This document shows, in pieces, positions 6,723 through 15,677 of a stretch of 64,000 bases of DNA. This DNA comes from Pseudomonas sp. JQ170C (GTDB lineage Bacteria; Pseudomonadota; Gammaproteobacteria; Pseudomonadales; Pseudomonadaceae): contig NZ_CP141608.1 of the NCBI RefSeq assembly GCF_035581345.1, positions 186,001-250,000 on the forward strand. The letters are read 5' to 3'. Each line of letters starts with the position of its first letter. Position 1 is the stretch's first letter. The notes beneath the pieces are model-generated. The model saw only the letters and a program-made list of their open reading frames with translations, ran no database searches and was not told where the DNA came from. Both the position numbers and the translations under genes were made by a program.

Positions 6723-8002
6723 GGTACAAACCGGAGACATCGTTTACATTTCAAACCGGGGACATGGTTTACAGGCTAATACGCATGATCAGGAGGTATC
6801 TGATCATGCCCTGGAACCAAGAGTCCCCCATGAATCAACGCATCAGATTGATCAGCGACTGGCTTTGCGGTGACTACACCAAGAGCCAGCTCGCACGACG
6901 TTTCAACGTCAGCCGTCCCACCGTGGACAAATGGATCGCCCGCTACACCGCTGCTGGTGCCAGCGGGCTGGTCGATGCCTCGCGCAAGCCGCACAGCAGC
7001 CCTCATCAGGTCGATGATGAAATCCTGATGCGCCTGATCGCCATGAAAGAGGCGCACAGCAGTTGGGGGCCGAAAAAACTCATCCAGCTTCTGCACCTTG
7101 AAGACCCATCCGTCGCCTGGCCCGCGCCAAGCACGGCCGGGCAATGGCTTGATCGCTGTGGGCTGGTGAATAAGCGCCGCCCCAAACGACGCTACGGCAA
7201 GAGCGCCACGCAGATGCGTGAGGCCAACGAGCCCAATCAGACCTGGTGCGCGGACTACAAAGGCCAGTTCAAAATGCTGAATGGCCAGTGGTGTTTTCCT
7301 TTGACGGTCACCGACCATGCCTCTCGGATGATTCTGGCCAGCCGCGCGCACGCCAAGGTCATGACCCAGCCGGTGCGTCAGACGTTTGAGCGGTTGTTCG
7401 AGGAACACGGCATGCCCGATGTCATCCGCAGCGATAATGGCATCCCGTTCGCCTCCCCAGGCTTGGCGCGGATGTCGACCTTGGCGGCGTGGTGGATCCG
7501 GCTAGGCATCTATCCCGAGCGAACCGGGCTGGGACGTCCGGACCAGAATGGTCGACACGAACGCATGCATCGCAGCTTGAAGGCCGAGCTTCCACTGGGG
7601 CAAAACTTCCTGGAACAGCAGCTTCTGCTGGAGCACTTTCGCCACGAGTTCAACCATGTGCGCCCTCACGAAGCGCTTGAAATGAAGCGCCCGGGCGAAC
7701 TGTATGTGCCATCCAATCGCCCTTATCCGGGCTGTTTGCCCGATGTGGAATACCCGTCAGAAATGGTGGTACGAAGCGTCAGACAGAACGGCTCGATCAA
7801 ATGGAAAGGCAAGCTGCTCTTCGTCAGCGAAGCCCTGGCCGGCGAGCGGATAGGGCTTAAGGAGGTGGAGGATGACACCTGGGAGTTGTACCTGTGTGAC
7901 TATCCCTTAGGGAGGCTGGGACGCGGTGAGAACCGCGTCCAGGCCTAAAATGTGTAAACCATGTCTCCGGTTTACGGTGTAAAGGATGTCTACGGTTGTA
8001 CA
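6723..8002 (+). mobile_element. Complete IS481-family-type insertion sequence
   Basis: The element is about 1280 bp with one transposase gene. Its ends are imperfect inverted repeats of about 50 bases. Each end carries two tandem copies of a unit close to AACCGGAGACATSGTTTACA, so the transposase probably binds several sites per end. The right end reads TTGTACA and the left end GGTACAA. The only duplicated target sequence visible is CCC (6720-6722 and 8003-8005). Removing the element rejoins a perfect REP sequence, so insertion was into the repeat. The family assignment rests on the single-ORF design, the transposase motifs and the TGT/ACA-like ends. Confidence 0.88.
6806..7948 (+). CDS. IS481-like DDE transposase
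   Basis: The 380-residue transposase starts at the ATG at 6806, which has AGGAGG nine bases before it; the longer open frame upstream runs through the inverted repeat and is not used. The N-terminus has a helix-turn-helix (LARRFNVSRPTVDKWIARY, near residues 30-50) and a second winged-helix part. The rve catalytic core follows, with Asp150 (TWCADYKGQF), Asp210 (VIRSDNG) and Glu252 (NGRHERMHRSLK), giving an intact DD(41)E triad. The frame is uninterrupted, so the element may still be active. It is the only gene of the insertion sequence. Confidence 0.92.
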   Translation: MPWNQESPMNQRIRLISDWLCGDYTKSQLARRFNVSRPTVDKWIARYTAAGASGLVDASRKPHSSPHQVDDEILMRLIAMKEAHSSWGPKKLIQLLHLEDPSVAWPAPSTAGQWLDRCGLVNKRRPKRRYGKSATQMREANEPNQTWCADYKGQFKMLNGQWCFPLTVTDHASRMILASRAHAKVMTQPVRQTFERLFEEHGMPDVIRSDNGIPFASPGLARMSTLAAWWIRLGIYPERTGLGRPDQNGRHERMHRSLKAELPLGQNFLEQQLLLEHFRHEFNHVRPHEALEMKRPGELYVPSNRPYPGCLPDVEYPSEMVVRSVRQNGSIKWKGKLLFVSEALAGERIGLKEVEDDTWELYLCDYPLGRLGRGENRVQA

Positions 8003-8056
8003 CCCGCGATAGCGGTCTGTCAGCCACAGCGCCTCGCGGGGCAAGCCCGCTCCTAC
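8003..8056. repeat. Right part of the split REP pair
   Basis: Begins CCCGCGATAG, completing the half-unit at 6704-6722, then has a short loop and a full inverted REP unit ending CTCCTAC. It lies just past the stop codon of the reverse-strand diguanylate cyclase gene. Confidence 0.88.
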
Positions 8057-8062
8057 AGGTTT

Positions 8063-9052
8063 TCAGCCGCTCACGATCTGGTTCTTGCCCTGGCGTTTGG
8101 CCTGGTACATCGCCGCATCTGCCCGGGCGAACAGGCTGTCGAGGCTTTGGTCGGCGGCGGTGATGCCGGTCAGTCCCTGGCTCACGGTCACGCCGAACGC
8201 CTTGTTCTCATGGCTGAAGCTCAACCGCTGGATCTCCCGCTGCAAGCGCTCGGCAATCTGCCGGGCGATTTGCGGGGTGCAGCCTGGGAACACCGCCGCA
8301 AACTCCTCGCCACCGATACGCCCGAACAGGTCGCCGCTGCGTAATACAGCCTTGCCGGTGTCGGCGATGCGCTGCAGTACGTAGTCGCCTTCCTGGTGGC
8401 CGTAGGTGTCGTTGATCTGCTTGAAGTCATCGATATCCAGCAGCAGGAAGGTCAGGGGCGTCTGGTCCAGGCGGGCGGTTTCAAAGGCGTGATGGGCGCA
8501 GTCGAAGAAGTGTCGGCGGTTGCTGCTCTGGGTCAGTACGTCGGTGGTGGCCAGGCGTTGCAGCTCACCTTCGAGCTGTTTTTTTTCGGTGATGTCTTCG
8601 GCCATGCCGACAATGATCACTCGCTGGTGGGTATCGGCCTGCTGGCTGATAAAGCATTTGTCGCTGAGCCAGCGAATTTTCCCGTCGGCGGCGATGATGC
8701 GGTATTCGCGGTCTTCCACGGCGCCCTTCTCCAGGACTTCGGCCAGGCTGCGCTCGGCGTAGTCGAGGTCGTCGGGGTAGATGCTGTCGCGCCATTCGTT
8801 GAAGTCGGCCAGCAACAGGCCGGCGGGGCGACCGAAGATGCGTTCATAGGCCGGGCTGACATAGAGCACCTGGCGCGATTCCCAGTCGAAGGCCCAGAGC
8901 ACGGCGTTGACGCTGTCGAGCAGCGAGCTGAACAACTGCTCGCGTTCACTCAGGCGTGCGACTTCGCCTTGGGCGTGCATCAGTGCCAGCAGGGTCTGGG
9001 CGGCTTCGGGGGGCGGATTACAGGGCTGGGACGACGGCTTCTTGTTGACCAT
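8063..9052 (-). CDS. PAS-GGDEF diguanylate cyclase
   Basis: This 329-residue soluble protein has a PAS domain (about residues 40-158, with VLWAFDWESRQVLYVSPAYE and a PAC tail DITEKKQLEGEL) and a GGDEF domain (about 165-329). The active-site motif is GGEEF at 247-251, with the substrate residues LLLDIDDFKQIND intact. An RxxD inhibitory site (RSGD, 238-241) lies exactly five residues before GGEEF, so product inhibition by c-di-GMP is expected. It makes c-di-GMP from two GTP in response to a PAS signal. There is no membrane segment. It is separated from the convergent HDOD regulator only by the insertion sequence, so the two may once have shared an intergenic REP. Confidence 0.92.
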   Translation of the reverse strand: MVNKKPSSQPCNPPPEAAQTLLALMHAQGEVARLSEREQLFSSLLDSVNAVLWAFDWESRQVLYVSPAYERIFGRPAGLLLADFNEWRDSIYPDDLDYAERSLAEVLEKGAVEDREYRIIAADGKIRWLSDKCFISQQADTHQRVIIVGMAEDITEKKQLEGELQRLATTDVLTQSSNRRHFFDCAHHAFETARLDQTPLTFLLLDIDDFKQINDTYGHQEGDYVLQRIADTGKAVLRSGDLFGRIGGEEFAAVFPGCTPQIARQIAERLQREIQRLSFSHENKAFGVTVSQGLTGITAADQSLDSLFARADAAMYQAKRQGKNQIVSG

Positions 9053-9189
9053 GAGCGCGCAATTTTTCTCACACTGAGGTGGGCGGCCACGACCTGGCCC
9101 GCCACGCGGGCGATATGCCAGTCAGAGTGAGAATAGGCGGTGAAGTTCCAGGCGGTGTGCTCCGGGCCGGAGCACACCGATCAACGGCA

Positions 9190-10374
9190 TCAGCCCAGAG
9201 CAGGGCGCAGGGAGTAGGTTTTCAGCTGGGCGGCAAAGTCGCGCAGCGACTGGATACCACTGGCCTCGGCCTCGTGTACCCATTCCTTGATGGCGGCCAG
9301 CATGTCGTGGCCGTTGGCGCTGGTACGGCCCCAGATCTGCTGCAGGGCCAGGCGTTTTTCGTAGATGGTCTTCAGCGCCTGGCTATGTTCGAGCATGGTC
9401 TGGATGCGCTGGTGATGACGGTCTTCAAGCAGGCTGGTTTCCCGCGACAGCAGACGCTTGGCACGACGGAACTGGTGGCGAACCGAGTCGTCGACCCGTG
9501 CCAGCTCCTGCTTGACCAGCGGTGCGATCACCAGCTTGCGGTACTGGGCCATGATCTGGAAGCGGTTGTTGAGGATCGCCATGGCGGTGTCCATGTCCAG
9601 CTGGCCCTTGCCTTCGACCCGGTGGGCGATGGGGGCGACCCGCTGAACCTTGGCCAGGCGCAGCCAGCAGAACAGTTTGATCCAGGCCCAGCCCATGTCG
9701 AACTCCCAGCGCTTGACCGACAGCTTGGCCGAGTTGGGGTAGGTGTGGTGGTTGTTGTGCAGCTCTTCGCCGCCAACGATGATGCCCCACGGCACCAGGT
9801 TGGTGGCTGCGTCGCGGCACTCGAAGTTGCGGTAGCCCACGGCGTGGCCCAGGCCGTTGATCACGCCGGCGGCCCAGAACGGAATCCACATCATCTGGAT
9901 GGCCCAGATGGTGATGCCGATGGTGCCGAACAGCAGGAGGTCGATCACCGCCATCAGGACAATGCCGCCGAGCTTGTAGCGCGAGTAGAGGTTGCGCTCG
10001 ATCCAGTCTTCAGGGCAGTTCTTGCCGTAGATGCGCAGGGTTTCAGGGTTGCGCGCTTCTTCGCGGTACAACTCGGCACCCTTGCGCAGGACGGTGGACA
10101 GGCCCTTGATCACCGGGCTGTGCGGGTCGTCGACGGTTTCGCATTTGGCGTGGTGCTTGCGGTGGATGGCTGTCCACTCGCGGGTGTTCTGCGCGGTGGT
10201 CAGCCACAGCCAGAAACGGAAAAAGTGCTTGAGCCCGGCGTTGAGTTCCAGCGAGCGGTGGGCGGAATAACGGTGCAGGTAGACGGTGACACTGACGATG
10301 GTCACATGGGTCATGACCAGGGTGACTGCCAGCAATTGCCAAGCCGACAAGTTCAGCAAACCTTGGTACCACAT
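9190..10374 (-). CDS. desA: Delta-9 fatty acyl desaturase DesA
   Basis: A 394-residue membrane desaturase with the three His boxes of the acyl-lipid/acyl-CoA desaturase family: HRYSAH (34-39), HRKHH (71-75) and HNNHH (206-210), which bind the di-iron centre. Hydrophobic segments lie at about 10-32, 48-62 and 135-180. The C-terminal part after residue 270 is polar and helical. It resembles P. aeruginosa DesA (PA0286), which desaturates phospholipid acyl chains at delta-9 under aerobic conditions, so the role is membrane fluidity. It is divergent from the GGDEF/EAL gene, sharing a 151-base promoter region; no DesT-type regulator is nearby. Confidence 0.9.
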   Translation of the reverse strand: MWYQGLLNLSAWQLLAVTLVMTHVTIVSVTVYLHRYSAHRSLELNAGLKHFFRFWLWLTTAQNTREWTAIHRKHHAKCETVDDPHSPVIKGLSTVLRKGAELYREEARNPETLRIYGKNCPEDWIERNLYSRYKLGGIVLMAVIDLLLFGTIGITIWAIQMMWIPFWAAGVINGLGHAVGYRNFECRDAATNLVPWGIIVGGEELHNNHHTYPNSAKLSVKRWEFDMGWAWIKLFCWLRLAKVQRVAPIAHRVEGKGQLDMDTAMAILNNRFQIMAQYRKLVIAPLVKQELARVDDSVRHQFRRAKRLLSRETSLLEDRHHQRIQTMLEHSQALKTIYEKRLALQQIWGRTSANGHDMLAAIKEWVHEAEASGIQSLRDFAAQLKTYSLRPALG

Positions 10375-10484
10375 AGGCGTAGGGGCCCTCTAGAACATAA
10401 GGAACAGCAGGGCAGCATTATCGCTGCACGGGCAAATAAAACCAGTCGGCCTTTTAGATAGGAGGCCACAGGAAGTTTCTATCT

Positions 10485-10490
10485 TATAAT
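10485..10490 (+). promoter_or_regulatory. Possible -10 box of the GGDEF/EAL gene
   Basis: A perfect TATAAT lies 36 bases before the start codon. No good -35 box is seen at the right spacing, so this is a tentative sigma70 promoter. Confidence 0.3.
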
Positions 10491-10525
10491 CCCCCAACTT
10501 TTTCAGTGGGCTTGTTCAGGACCTT

Positions 10526-12421
10526 ATGTCTGCTTCCATTCGAGACGCCTTGCGCATGGCGGCGCTTTACCTGGTGCTGTCCGTGCTTTGGCTGGCGCTG
10601 TCTGATCAAATATTGAGCAGTCTTTTCGATAATCCGCAGCAGTTGGCCCGCTGGCAACTGCTCAGCGCTCACCTCTGGGTGCTGTGCAGCGCGTTGTTGA
10701 TCTTCACCTCCCGTGCCCGGCTGTTGAACTTCATCGGCGTGGGCGCGCGCTTGCGCCGCGAAGACCGCGAACGCTTGCGCATGGCTGCGGCGGTGTTCGA
10801 CAGCACCCTGGAAGGCGTGCTGGTCACCAACCGTGACGGCATGATCGTGCATGTGAACCGCGCCTTCATGCAGATCACCGGGTACGAGAAAGAAGAAGTG
10901 CTCGGACAGCGCCCGAACAAGTTCAAGTCCGGACGCCATGGTCCCGCGTTCTATCAGCAGATTTTCGCCACCCTGGCAGAAAAGGGCGAATGGAGCGGCG
11001 AGATCTGGAACCGCCGCAAAAGCGGCGAGGTGTATCCGCAGTGGCAAACCATCTGCTCGATCCGCGACGACAGCGGTGAGTTGAGCCACTACGTGGCGGT
11101 GTTCAGCGATATCAGCGCGATCAAGCACAGCGAACGCGAGCTGGCTTACCTCGCCCACCATGACCCGCTCACCGACCTGCCCAACCGCCTGCTGTTCAAC
11201 GACCGCGCCGAGCAGGCGCTGGCGGCGGCCCAGGCCAACAAGCGCGGTTGCGCCTTGTTGTTGCTGGACCTGGACCACTTCCAGAGCATTAACGATGGCC
11301 TTGGCCACAATGTTGGCGACCAGTTGCTCAAAGTGGTGGGCGATCGGCTCAAGCACTTGCTGGGGGGTGGTGTGACCCTGGCGCGCCTGGGCGGCGACGA
11401 ATTTGCCGTGCTGGCTGAAAATTGCCCGCAGGTAGGGCAGGCGGCGGCACTGGCGCAAAGCATCATCGACGGCCTGAAAGAGCCGTTCGAGCTTGATGCC
11501 CAGCGGTTGTTCATCAGCGTCAGCATCGGCATCAGCCTGTTCCCCGGCGACGCCCTGAGCGCCGAGCAACTGTTGCGCAACGCCGACTCGGCCTTGTTCA
11601 AGGCCAAGTCGTGCGGCCGCGCCGGTTATGCGCTGTACACCGAAGAACTGACCGCCCACGCCCAGCAGCGCGTAGAGACGGCCGGTGAACTGCGTCGGGC
11701 GCTGGAACAGGAAGAGCTGCGGGTCTACTACCAGCCGGTGCATGACCTGCTCACCAGCAAGATGATCGGCGTCGAGGCGCTGGTGCGCTGGCAGCATCCG
11801 CAGCGCGGCCTGGTGCCGCCGGGCGAGTTCATCCCGATTGCCGAGCGCACCGGCCTGATTGCCGACATCGACACCTGGGTGCTGAACCAGGCCTGCACGC
11901 AGATGGTCGAGTGGCAGTCCGCCGGCCGGCAGCTGGAGTTTGTGGCGGTGAACCTCTCCAGTCGCCTGTTCGGCCAGCGTGATCTGTTCCAGCAGGTCGC
12001 CAAGGTGCTGCACGACACTCAACTTGCGCCGGGCCTGCTGGAGCTTGAGGTGACGGAAAGCGCGGTGATGGAAGACCCCGAGGTGGCCCTGGAGCAATTG
12101 CATCGGCTGCGCGAACTGGGCTTGCGCCTGGCGATTGATGATTTCGGTACAGGCTATTCCTCGTTGCTGCGCCTGAAGCGCTTGCCGGTGCAGAAGCTCA
12201 AGATCGACCAGGGCTTTGTCGCAGGCTTGCCCAGCGATGAAGATGATGCAGCGATTGTGCGGGTGATCATCGCCCTGGGCTGCAGCATGGGCATGGAGGT
12301 GCATGCCGAGGGTATCGAGCAGGCCGAGCAGGCGCAGTTCCTGCTGGATCAGCAGTGCCAGATGGGGCAGGGCTACTGGTTCGGGCGGCCGGTGCCAGCG
12401 CAGCAATTGCGCTGGGCTTGA
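10526..12421 (+). CDS. Membrane PAS-GGDEF-EAL c-di-GMP enzyme
   Basis: A 631-residue protein with two N-terminal membrane helices (about 10-30 and 45-63), a PAS/PAC domain (about 84-200), GGDEF (about 205-375) and EAL (about 385-631). GGDEF is intact at 289-293 but the RxxD inhibitory site is absent. The EAL domain has EALVRW (Glu417), the NLSS run, ESAVMED, DDFGTGYSSL and KIDQGFV, all the catalytic and metal-binding positions of active phosphodiesterases. It could make or break down c-di-GMP; the family members with this architecture that have been tested are mainly phosphodiesterases. From memory, P. aeruginosa PA0285 sits in the same place next to desA and oscA. Confidence 0.92.
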   Translation: MSASIRDALRMAALYLVLSVLWLALSDQILSSLFDNPQQLARWQLLSAHLWVLCSALLIFTSRARLLNFIGVGARLRREDRERLRMAAAVFDSTLEGVLVTNRDGMIVHVNRAFMQITGYEKEEVLGQRPNKFKSGRHGPAFYQQIFATLAEKGEWSGEIWNRRKSGEVYPQWQTICSIRDDSGELSHYVAVFSDISAIKHSERELAYLAHHDPLTDLPNRLLFNDRAEQALAAAQANKRGCALLLLDLDHFQSINDGLGHNVGDQLLKVVGDRLKHLLGGGVTLARLGGDEFAVLAENCPQVGQAAALAQSIIDGLKEPFELDAQRLFISVSIGISLFPGDALSAEQLLRNADSALFKAKSCGRAGYALYTEELTAHAQQRVETAGELRRALEQEELRVYYQPVHDLLTSKMIGVEALVRWQHPQRGLVPPGEFIPIAERTGLIADIDTWVLNQACTQMVEWQSAGRQLEFVAVNLSSRLFGQRDLFQQVAKVLHDTQLAPGLLELEVTESAVMEDPEVALEQLHRLRELGLRLAIDDFGTGYSSLLRLKRLPVQKLKIDQGFVAGLPSDEDDAAIVRVIIALGCSMGMEVHAEGIEQAEQAQFLLDQQCQMGQGYWFGRPVPAQQLRWA

Positions 12422-12426
12422 AGGCC

Positions 12427-12486
12427 CTGTCGCGGGGCCAGCCCGCTCCTGCAGATCCCGGTAGGAGCGGGCTCGTCCCGCGATTG
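12427..12486. repeat. REP pair (diverged)
   Basis: Two inverted units, with variant cores GCGGGGCCAGCCCGC and GCGGGCTCGTCCCGCG, lie immediately after the GGDEF/EAL stop codon. Confidence 0.8.
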
Positions 12487-12503
12487 TTTTTGGTTATATA
12501 AAA

Positions 12504-12528
12504 ATTCTTAAATAGTATTTTTAAGAAT
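12504..12528 (+). promoter_or_regulatory. AT-rich inverted repeat upstream of oscA (possible CysB site)
   Basis: ATTCTTAAA-N7-TTTAAGAAT is a 9-base inverted repeat in a very AT-rich stretch about 100 bases before oscA. It contains GAATAA (TTATTC on the other strand), the kind of half-site expected for CysB. It probably belongs to the promoter of oscA-sbp-cysTWA. Confidence 0.4.
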
Positions 12529-12621
12529 AATCACGCGCCCCTAAGATTGCCCTCAAGCCAGGCGCAGTCGCTTCTTCCTCACGCTTCTGCACGGCACCTC
12601 TTAGTTCACAGGAGCACGAGC

Positions 12622-12804
12622 ATGAGCGCATCTCTGCGTAGCGTTGACGGTCAGGACGAAGCCACCATTCTGCGCGAAATCCAGAGCGCCTTGCGCGACC
12701 TGCGGTTTGGCGCGGTTGAGATCACCGTGCACAACGCCCAGGTCGTCCAGATCGAGCGCAAGGAAAAGTTCCGCCTGCAAAACCCCGGCAACAAGCCCGG
12801 CTGA
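12622..12804 (+). CDS. oscA: Sulfur-starvation protein OscA (DUF2292)
   Basis: A 60-residue protein, MSASLRSVDGQDEATILREI..., of the DUF2292/YezD type: LREIQSALRDLRFGAVEITV, then HNAQVVQIERKEKFRLQ. In Pseudomonas corrugata, OscA is needed for growth on organosulfur compounds when chromate has depleted sulfate, and it sits upstream of the sulfate-binding protein gene, as here. The molecular function is unknown; it is probably a small cytosolic protein. The ATG at 12622 has AGGAG nearby; longer starts upstream lie in the promoter. It is probably cotranscribed with sbp, 68 bases downstream. Confidence 0.88.
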   Translation: MSASLRSVDGQDEATILREIQSALRDLRFGAVEITVHNAQVVQIERKEKFRLQNPGNKPG

Positions 12805-12872
12805 TGCAGGAGCGGGCCAGCCCGCGATAACCGCCACCTAATTAAAAAAATACGCCAATCGGGAGCTTCACC

Positions 12873-13880
12873 ATGTCCATCCGCCGTTATGCCCTGGCCG
12901 CCCTCGCCAGCGCCGTGTTTGCCGGTTCCGCCATCGCCAAGGACTACGAGCTGTTGAACGTGTCCTATGACCCGACGCGCGAGCTGTATCAGCAGTACAA
13001 CGCCGAGTTCATCAAGCACTGGCAACAGGCGCACCCGGATGACAAGGTCAAGATCCAGCAGTCCCACGGTGGTTCGGGCAAGCAGGCCCGGGCGGTGATC
13101 GACGGCCTGCGCGCCGACGTGGTGACCCTGGCCCTGGCCGGCGACATCGACGAAGTGGCCAAGCTGGGCAAGACCCTGCCCGACAGCTGGCAGACCCGCC
13201 TGCCAGAGGCGAGCACGCCTTACACCTCGACCATCGTGTTCCTGGTGCGCAAGGGCAACCCCAAAGGCATCAAGGACTGGGGCGACCTGATCAAGAAAGA
13301 CGTCTCGGTGATTACCCCGAACCCGAAAACCTCCGGCGGTGCGCGCTGGAACTTCCTCGCCGCCTGGGCCTACGGCCTGAAGACCGGTGGCAGCGAAGCC
13401 AAGGCCCAGGAATACGTGCAGCAACTGTTCAAGCACGTACCGGTACTGGACACCGGCGCCCGTGGCTCGACCATCACCTTCGTCAACAACGGTCAGGGTG
13501 ACGTGTTGCTGGCCTGGGAAAACGAGGCCTTCCTGGCGCTCAAGGAAGACGGTGGCAGCGACAAATTCGAGATCGTCGTGCCGTCGCTGTCGATCCTCGC
13601 CGAGCCGCCTGTGGCCGTGGTCGACAAGAACGCCGAGAAGAAGGGCAATACCGCAATCGCCAAGGCCTACCTCGAATACCTGTACAGCCCGGCGGGCCAG
13701 AAAATCGCCGCCGACAACTTTTACCGCCCGCGTGACGCCAAGGTGGCTGCCGAATACGCCAAGCAGTTCCCGAAACTGGACCTGGTGACTATCGACAAAG
13801 ACTTCGGTGGCTGGAAGACTGCCCAACCCAAGTTCTTCAACGATGGTGGTGTGTTCGACCAGATCTACACGGCGCAGTGA
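12873..13880 (+). CDS. sbp: Sulfate-binding periplasmic protein Sbp
   Basis: A 335-residue binding protein with a cleavable Sec signal ([22 protein letters not shown], cut near residue 22). The mature part begins [17 protein letters not shown], the hallmark of the Sbp/CysP family, and holds [13 protein letters not shown] and [18 protein letters not shown], which line the sulfate site. It delivers sulfate or thiosulfate to the CysTWA permease. It is the second gene of the oscA-sbp-cysT-cysW-cysA unit. A strong hairpin between sbp and cysT may keep sbp mRNA more abundant than that of the membrane genes. Confidence 0.96.
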   Translation: MSIRRYALAALASAVFAGSAIAKDYELLNVSYDPTRELYQQYNAEFIKHWQQAHPDDKVKIQQSHGGSGKQARAVIDGLRADVVTLALAGDIDEVAKLGKTLPDSWQTRLPEASTPYTSTIVFLVRKGNPKGIKDWGDLIKKDVSVITPNPKTSGGARWNFLAAWAYGLKTGGSEAKAQEYVQQLFKHVPVLDTGARGSTITFVNNGQGDVLLAWENEAFLALKEDGGSDKFEIVVPSLSILAEPPVAVVDKNAEKKGNTAIAKAYLEYLYSPAGQKIAADNFYRPRDAKVAAEYAKQFPKLDLVTIDKDFGGWKTAQPKFFNDGGVFDQIYTAQ

Positions 13881-13923
13881 TTACATGCCCGTCAGGATAA
13901 TCGCCGTTCAGTAGCCAGCATGG

Positions 13924-13943
13924 GCCCGGGATTCGTCCCGGGC
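13924..13943 (+). terminator. Intra-operon hairpin, sbp-cysT
   Basis: GCCCGGG-ATTCGT-CCCGGGC is a perfect 7-base GC stem with no T-run. It lies 44 bases after the sbp stop and 26 before the cysT start, and is more likely a 3' stabiliser or partial attenuator than a full terminator. Confidence 0.55.
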
Positions 13944-13968
13944 TTCGTGCGTTCAACCAGGGACCTTT

Positions 13969-14787
13969 ATGTCACGTCGTATCTCCCCCGTCATACCCGG
14001 CTTCGGGCTGACGCTGGGCTACACCTTGGTGTACCTCAGTCTGATTGTGCTCATACCGCTGGCGGCCATGTTCGTGCATGCCAGTCAACTCACCTGGGAG
14101 CAGTTCTGGGCCATTGTCAGTGCACCGCGGGTACTGGCCGCGCTCAAACTGAGCTTTGGTACTGCGCTGTTCGCCGCCATCATCAACGGCATCATCGGCA
14201 CGTTGCTGGCCTGGGTGCTGGTGCGCTACACCTTCCCGGGGCGCAAGATCATCGAGGCGATGATCGACTTGCCGTTCGCCTTGCCTACAGCCGTTGCCGG
14301 TATCGCCCTGACCGCGCTGTATGCGCCAGCGGGCCTGGTGGGCCAGTTCGCCACCGACCTGGGCTTCAAGATCGCCTACACGCCCTTGGGCATCACCCTG
14401 GCACTGACCTTCGTGACCTTGCCGTTCGTGGTGCGTACGGTGCAGCCGGTACTGGCCGACATCCCGCGTGAAGTCGAAGAAGCGGCCGCTTGCCTGGGCG
14501 CCAAGCCACTGCAAGTGTTCCGCTATGTGCTGCTGCCGGCGCTGTTGCCTGCCTGGCTGACCGGCTTCGCCCTGGCCTTTGCCCGCGGTGTCGGCGAGTA
14601 CGGCTCGGTGATTTTCATCGCCGGCAACATGCCGATGAAAACCGAGATCCTGCCGCTGCTGATCATGGTCAAGCTCGACCAATACGACTACACCGGCGCC
14701 ACCGCCATCGGCGTGCTGATGCTGGTGGTTTCCTTCATCCTGCTGCTGCTGATCAACCTGCTGCAGCGGCGCATCGAAACCCCTTGA
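13969..14787 (+). CDS. cysT: Sulfate ABC transporter permease CysT
   Basis: A 272-residue inner-membrane permease with six predicted helices. The binding-protein-dependent transport signature [21 protein letters not shown], which docks on CysA, lies around residues 168-188. It forms a heterodimer with CysW. The sequence is typical of the CysU/CysT family ([20 protein letters not shown] near the start). Its ATG follows AGGGACC. The stop TGA at 14785-14787 overlaps the AAGGAGG ribosome-binding site of cysW, consistent with translational coupling. Confidence 0.95.
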   Translation: MSRRISPVIPGFGLTLGYTLVYLSLIVLIPLAAMFVHASQLTWEQFWAIVSAPRVLAALKLSFGTALFAAIINGIIGTLLAWVLVRYTFPGRKIIEAMIDLPFALPTAVAGIALTALYAPAGLVGQFATDLGFKIAYTPLGITLALTFVTLPFVVRTVQPVLADIPREVEEAAACLGAKPLQVFRYVLLPALLPAWLTGFALAFARGVGEYGSVIFIAGNMPMKTEILPLLIMVKLDQYDYTGATAIGVLMLVVSFILLLLINLLQRRIETP

Positions 14788-14801
14788 AGGAGGCCACGCA
14801 C

Positions 14802-15674
14802 ATGTCTGCATCTTCAATTGGCGCGGCCGCTTCGGCCAACGCTGCGCGCCGTGGCAGTGCCACATCGCGGCGAGTCCTGATCGGCCTTGCCTGGCTGATC
14901 TTCGGCCTGTTCCTGTTGCTTCCGCTGGTGATCGTGGTGTCCCAGGGCCTGAAAATGGGCCTGGGTACCTTCTTTGAAGCGATCTTCGAGCCCGATGCCC
15001 TGTCGGCCCTGAAGCTGACCCTGATCGCCGTGGCCATCTCGGTGCCGCTGAACCTGGTGTTCGGTGTCAGCGCGGCCTGGTGTGTGAGCAAGTACACCTT
15101 CCGCGGCAAGAGCATCCTGGTCACCTTGATCGACTTGCCGTTCTCGGTGTCGCCGGTGATCGCCGGTCTGGTCTATGTATTGATGTTCGGCGCCCAGGGC
15201 CTGTTCGGGCCGTGGCTGCAGGATCACGACATCCAGATCGTCTTCGCCTTGCCGGGCATCGTGCTGGCGACCATCTTCGTCACCGTGCCGTTCGTTGCGC
15301 GTGAACTGATCCCGCTGATGCAGGAGCAGGGCACCCAGGAAGAGGAGGCCGCGCGCCTGCTCGGCGCCAACGGCTGGCAGATGTTCTGGCACGTGACCCT
15401 GCCCAACATCAAATGGGGCCTGATCTACGGCGTGGTGCTGTGTACCGCGCGGGCGATGGGTGAGTTCGGTGCGGTGTCGGTGGTCTCCGGGCACATTCGC
15501 GGGGTGACCAACACCTTGCCGTTGCACGTCGAGATCCTCTACAACGAATACAACCATGTCGCGGCCTTCAGCGTGGCCAGCCTGTTGCTGATCCTGGCGC
15601 TCTTCATCCTGCTGCTCAAGCAGTGGAGCGAGTCCCGCATTAACCGTCTGCGCCACAGCGCAGCGGAGGAATAA
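14802..15674 (+). CDS. cysW: Sulfate ABC transporter permease CysW
   Basis: A 290-residue permease partner of CysT. Six hydrophobic helices are visible, with the [20 protein letters not shown] loop that contacts the ATPase. The ATG at 14802 is preceded by AAGGAGG with good spacing; the open frame reaches further upstream inside cysT but is not needed. The N-terminal 30 residues are Ala/Ser-rich and cytoplasmic. It lies 14 bases after cysT and only 3 bases before cysA, so the three are clearly cotranscribed. Confidence 0.95.
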   Translation: MSASSIGAAASANAARRGSATSRRVLIGLAWLIFGLFLLLPLVIVVSQGLKMGLGTFFEAIFEPDALSALKLTLIAVAISVPLNLVFGVSAAWCVSKYTFRGKSILVTLIDLPFSVSPVIAGLVYVLMFGAQGLFGPWLQDHDIQIVFALPGIVLATIFVTVPFVARELIPLMQEQGTQEEEAARLLGANGWQMFWHVTLPNIKWGLIYGVVLCTARAMGEFGAVSVVSGHIRGVTNTLPLHVEILYNEYNHVAAFSVASLLLILALFILLLKQWSESRINRLRHSAAEE

Positions 15675-15677
15675 TTC

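Noticed and set aside
10484..12406. 640-codon reverse-strand open frame opposite the GGDEF/EAL gene
   Set aside because: It is antisense to a complete PAS-GGDEF-EAL gene and has the composition of a shadow frame.
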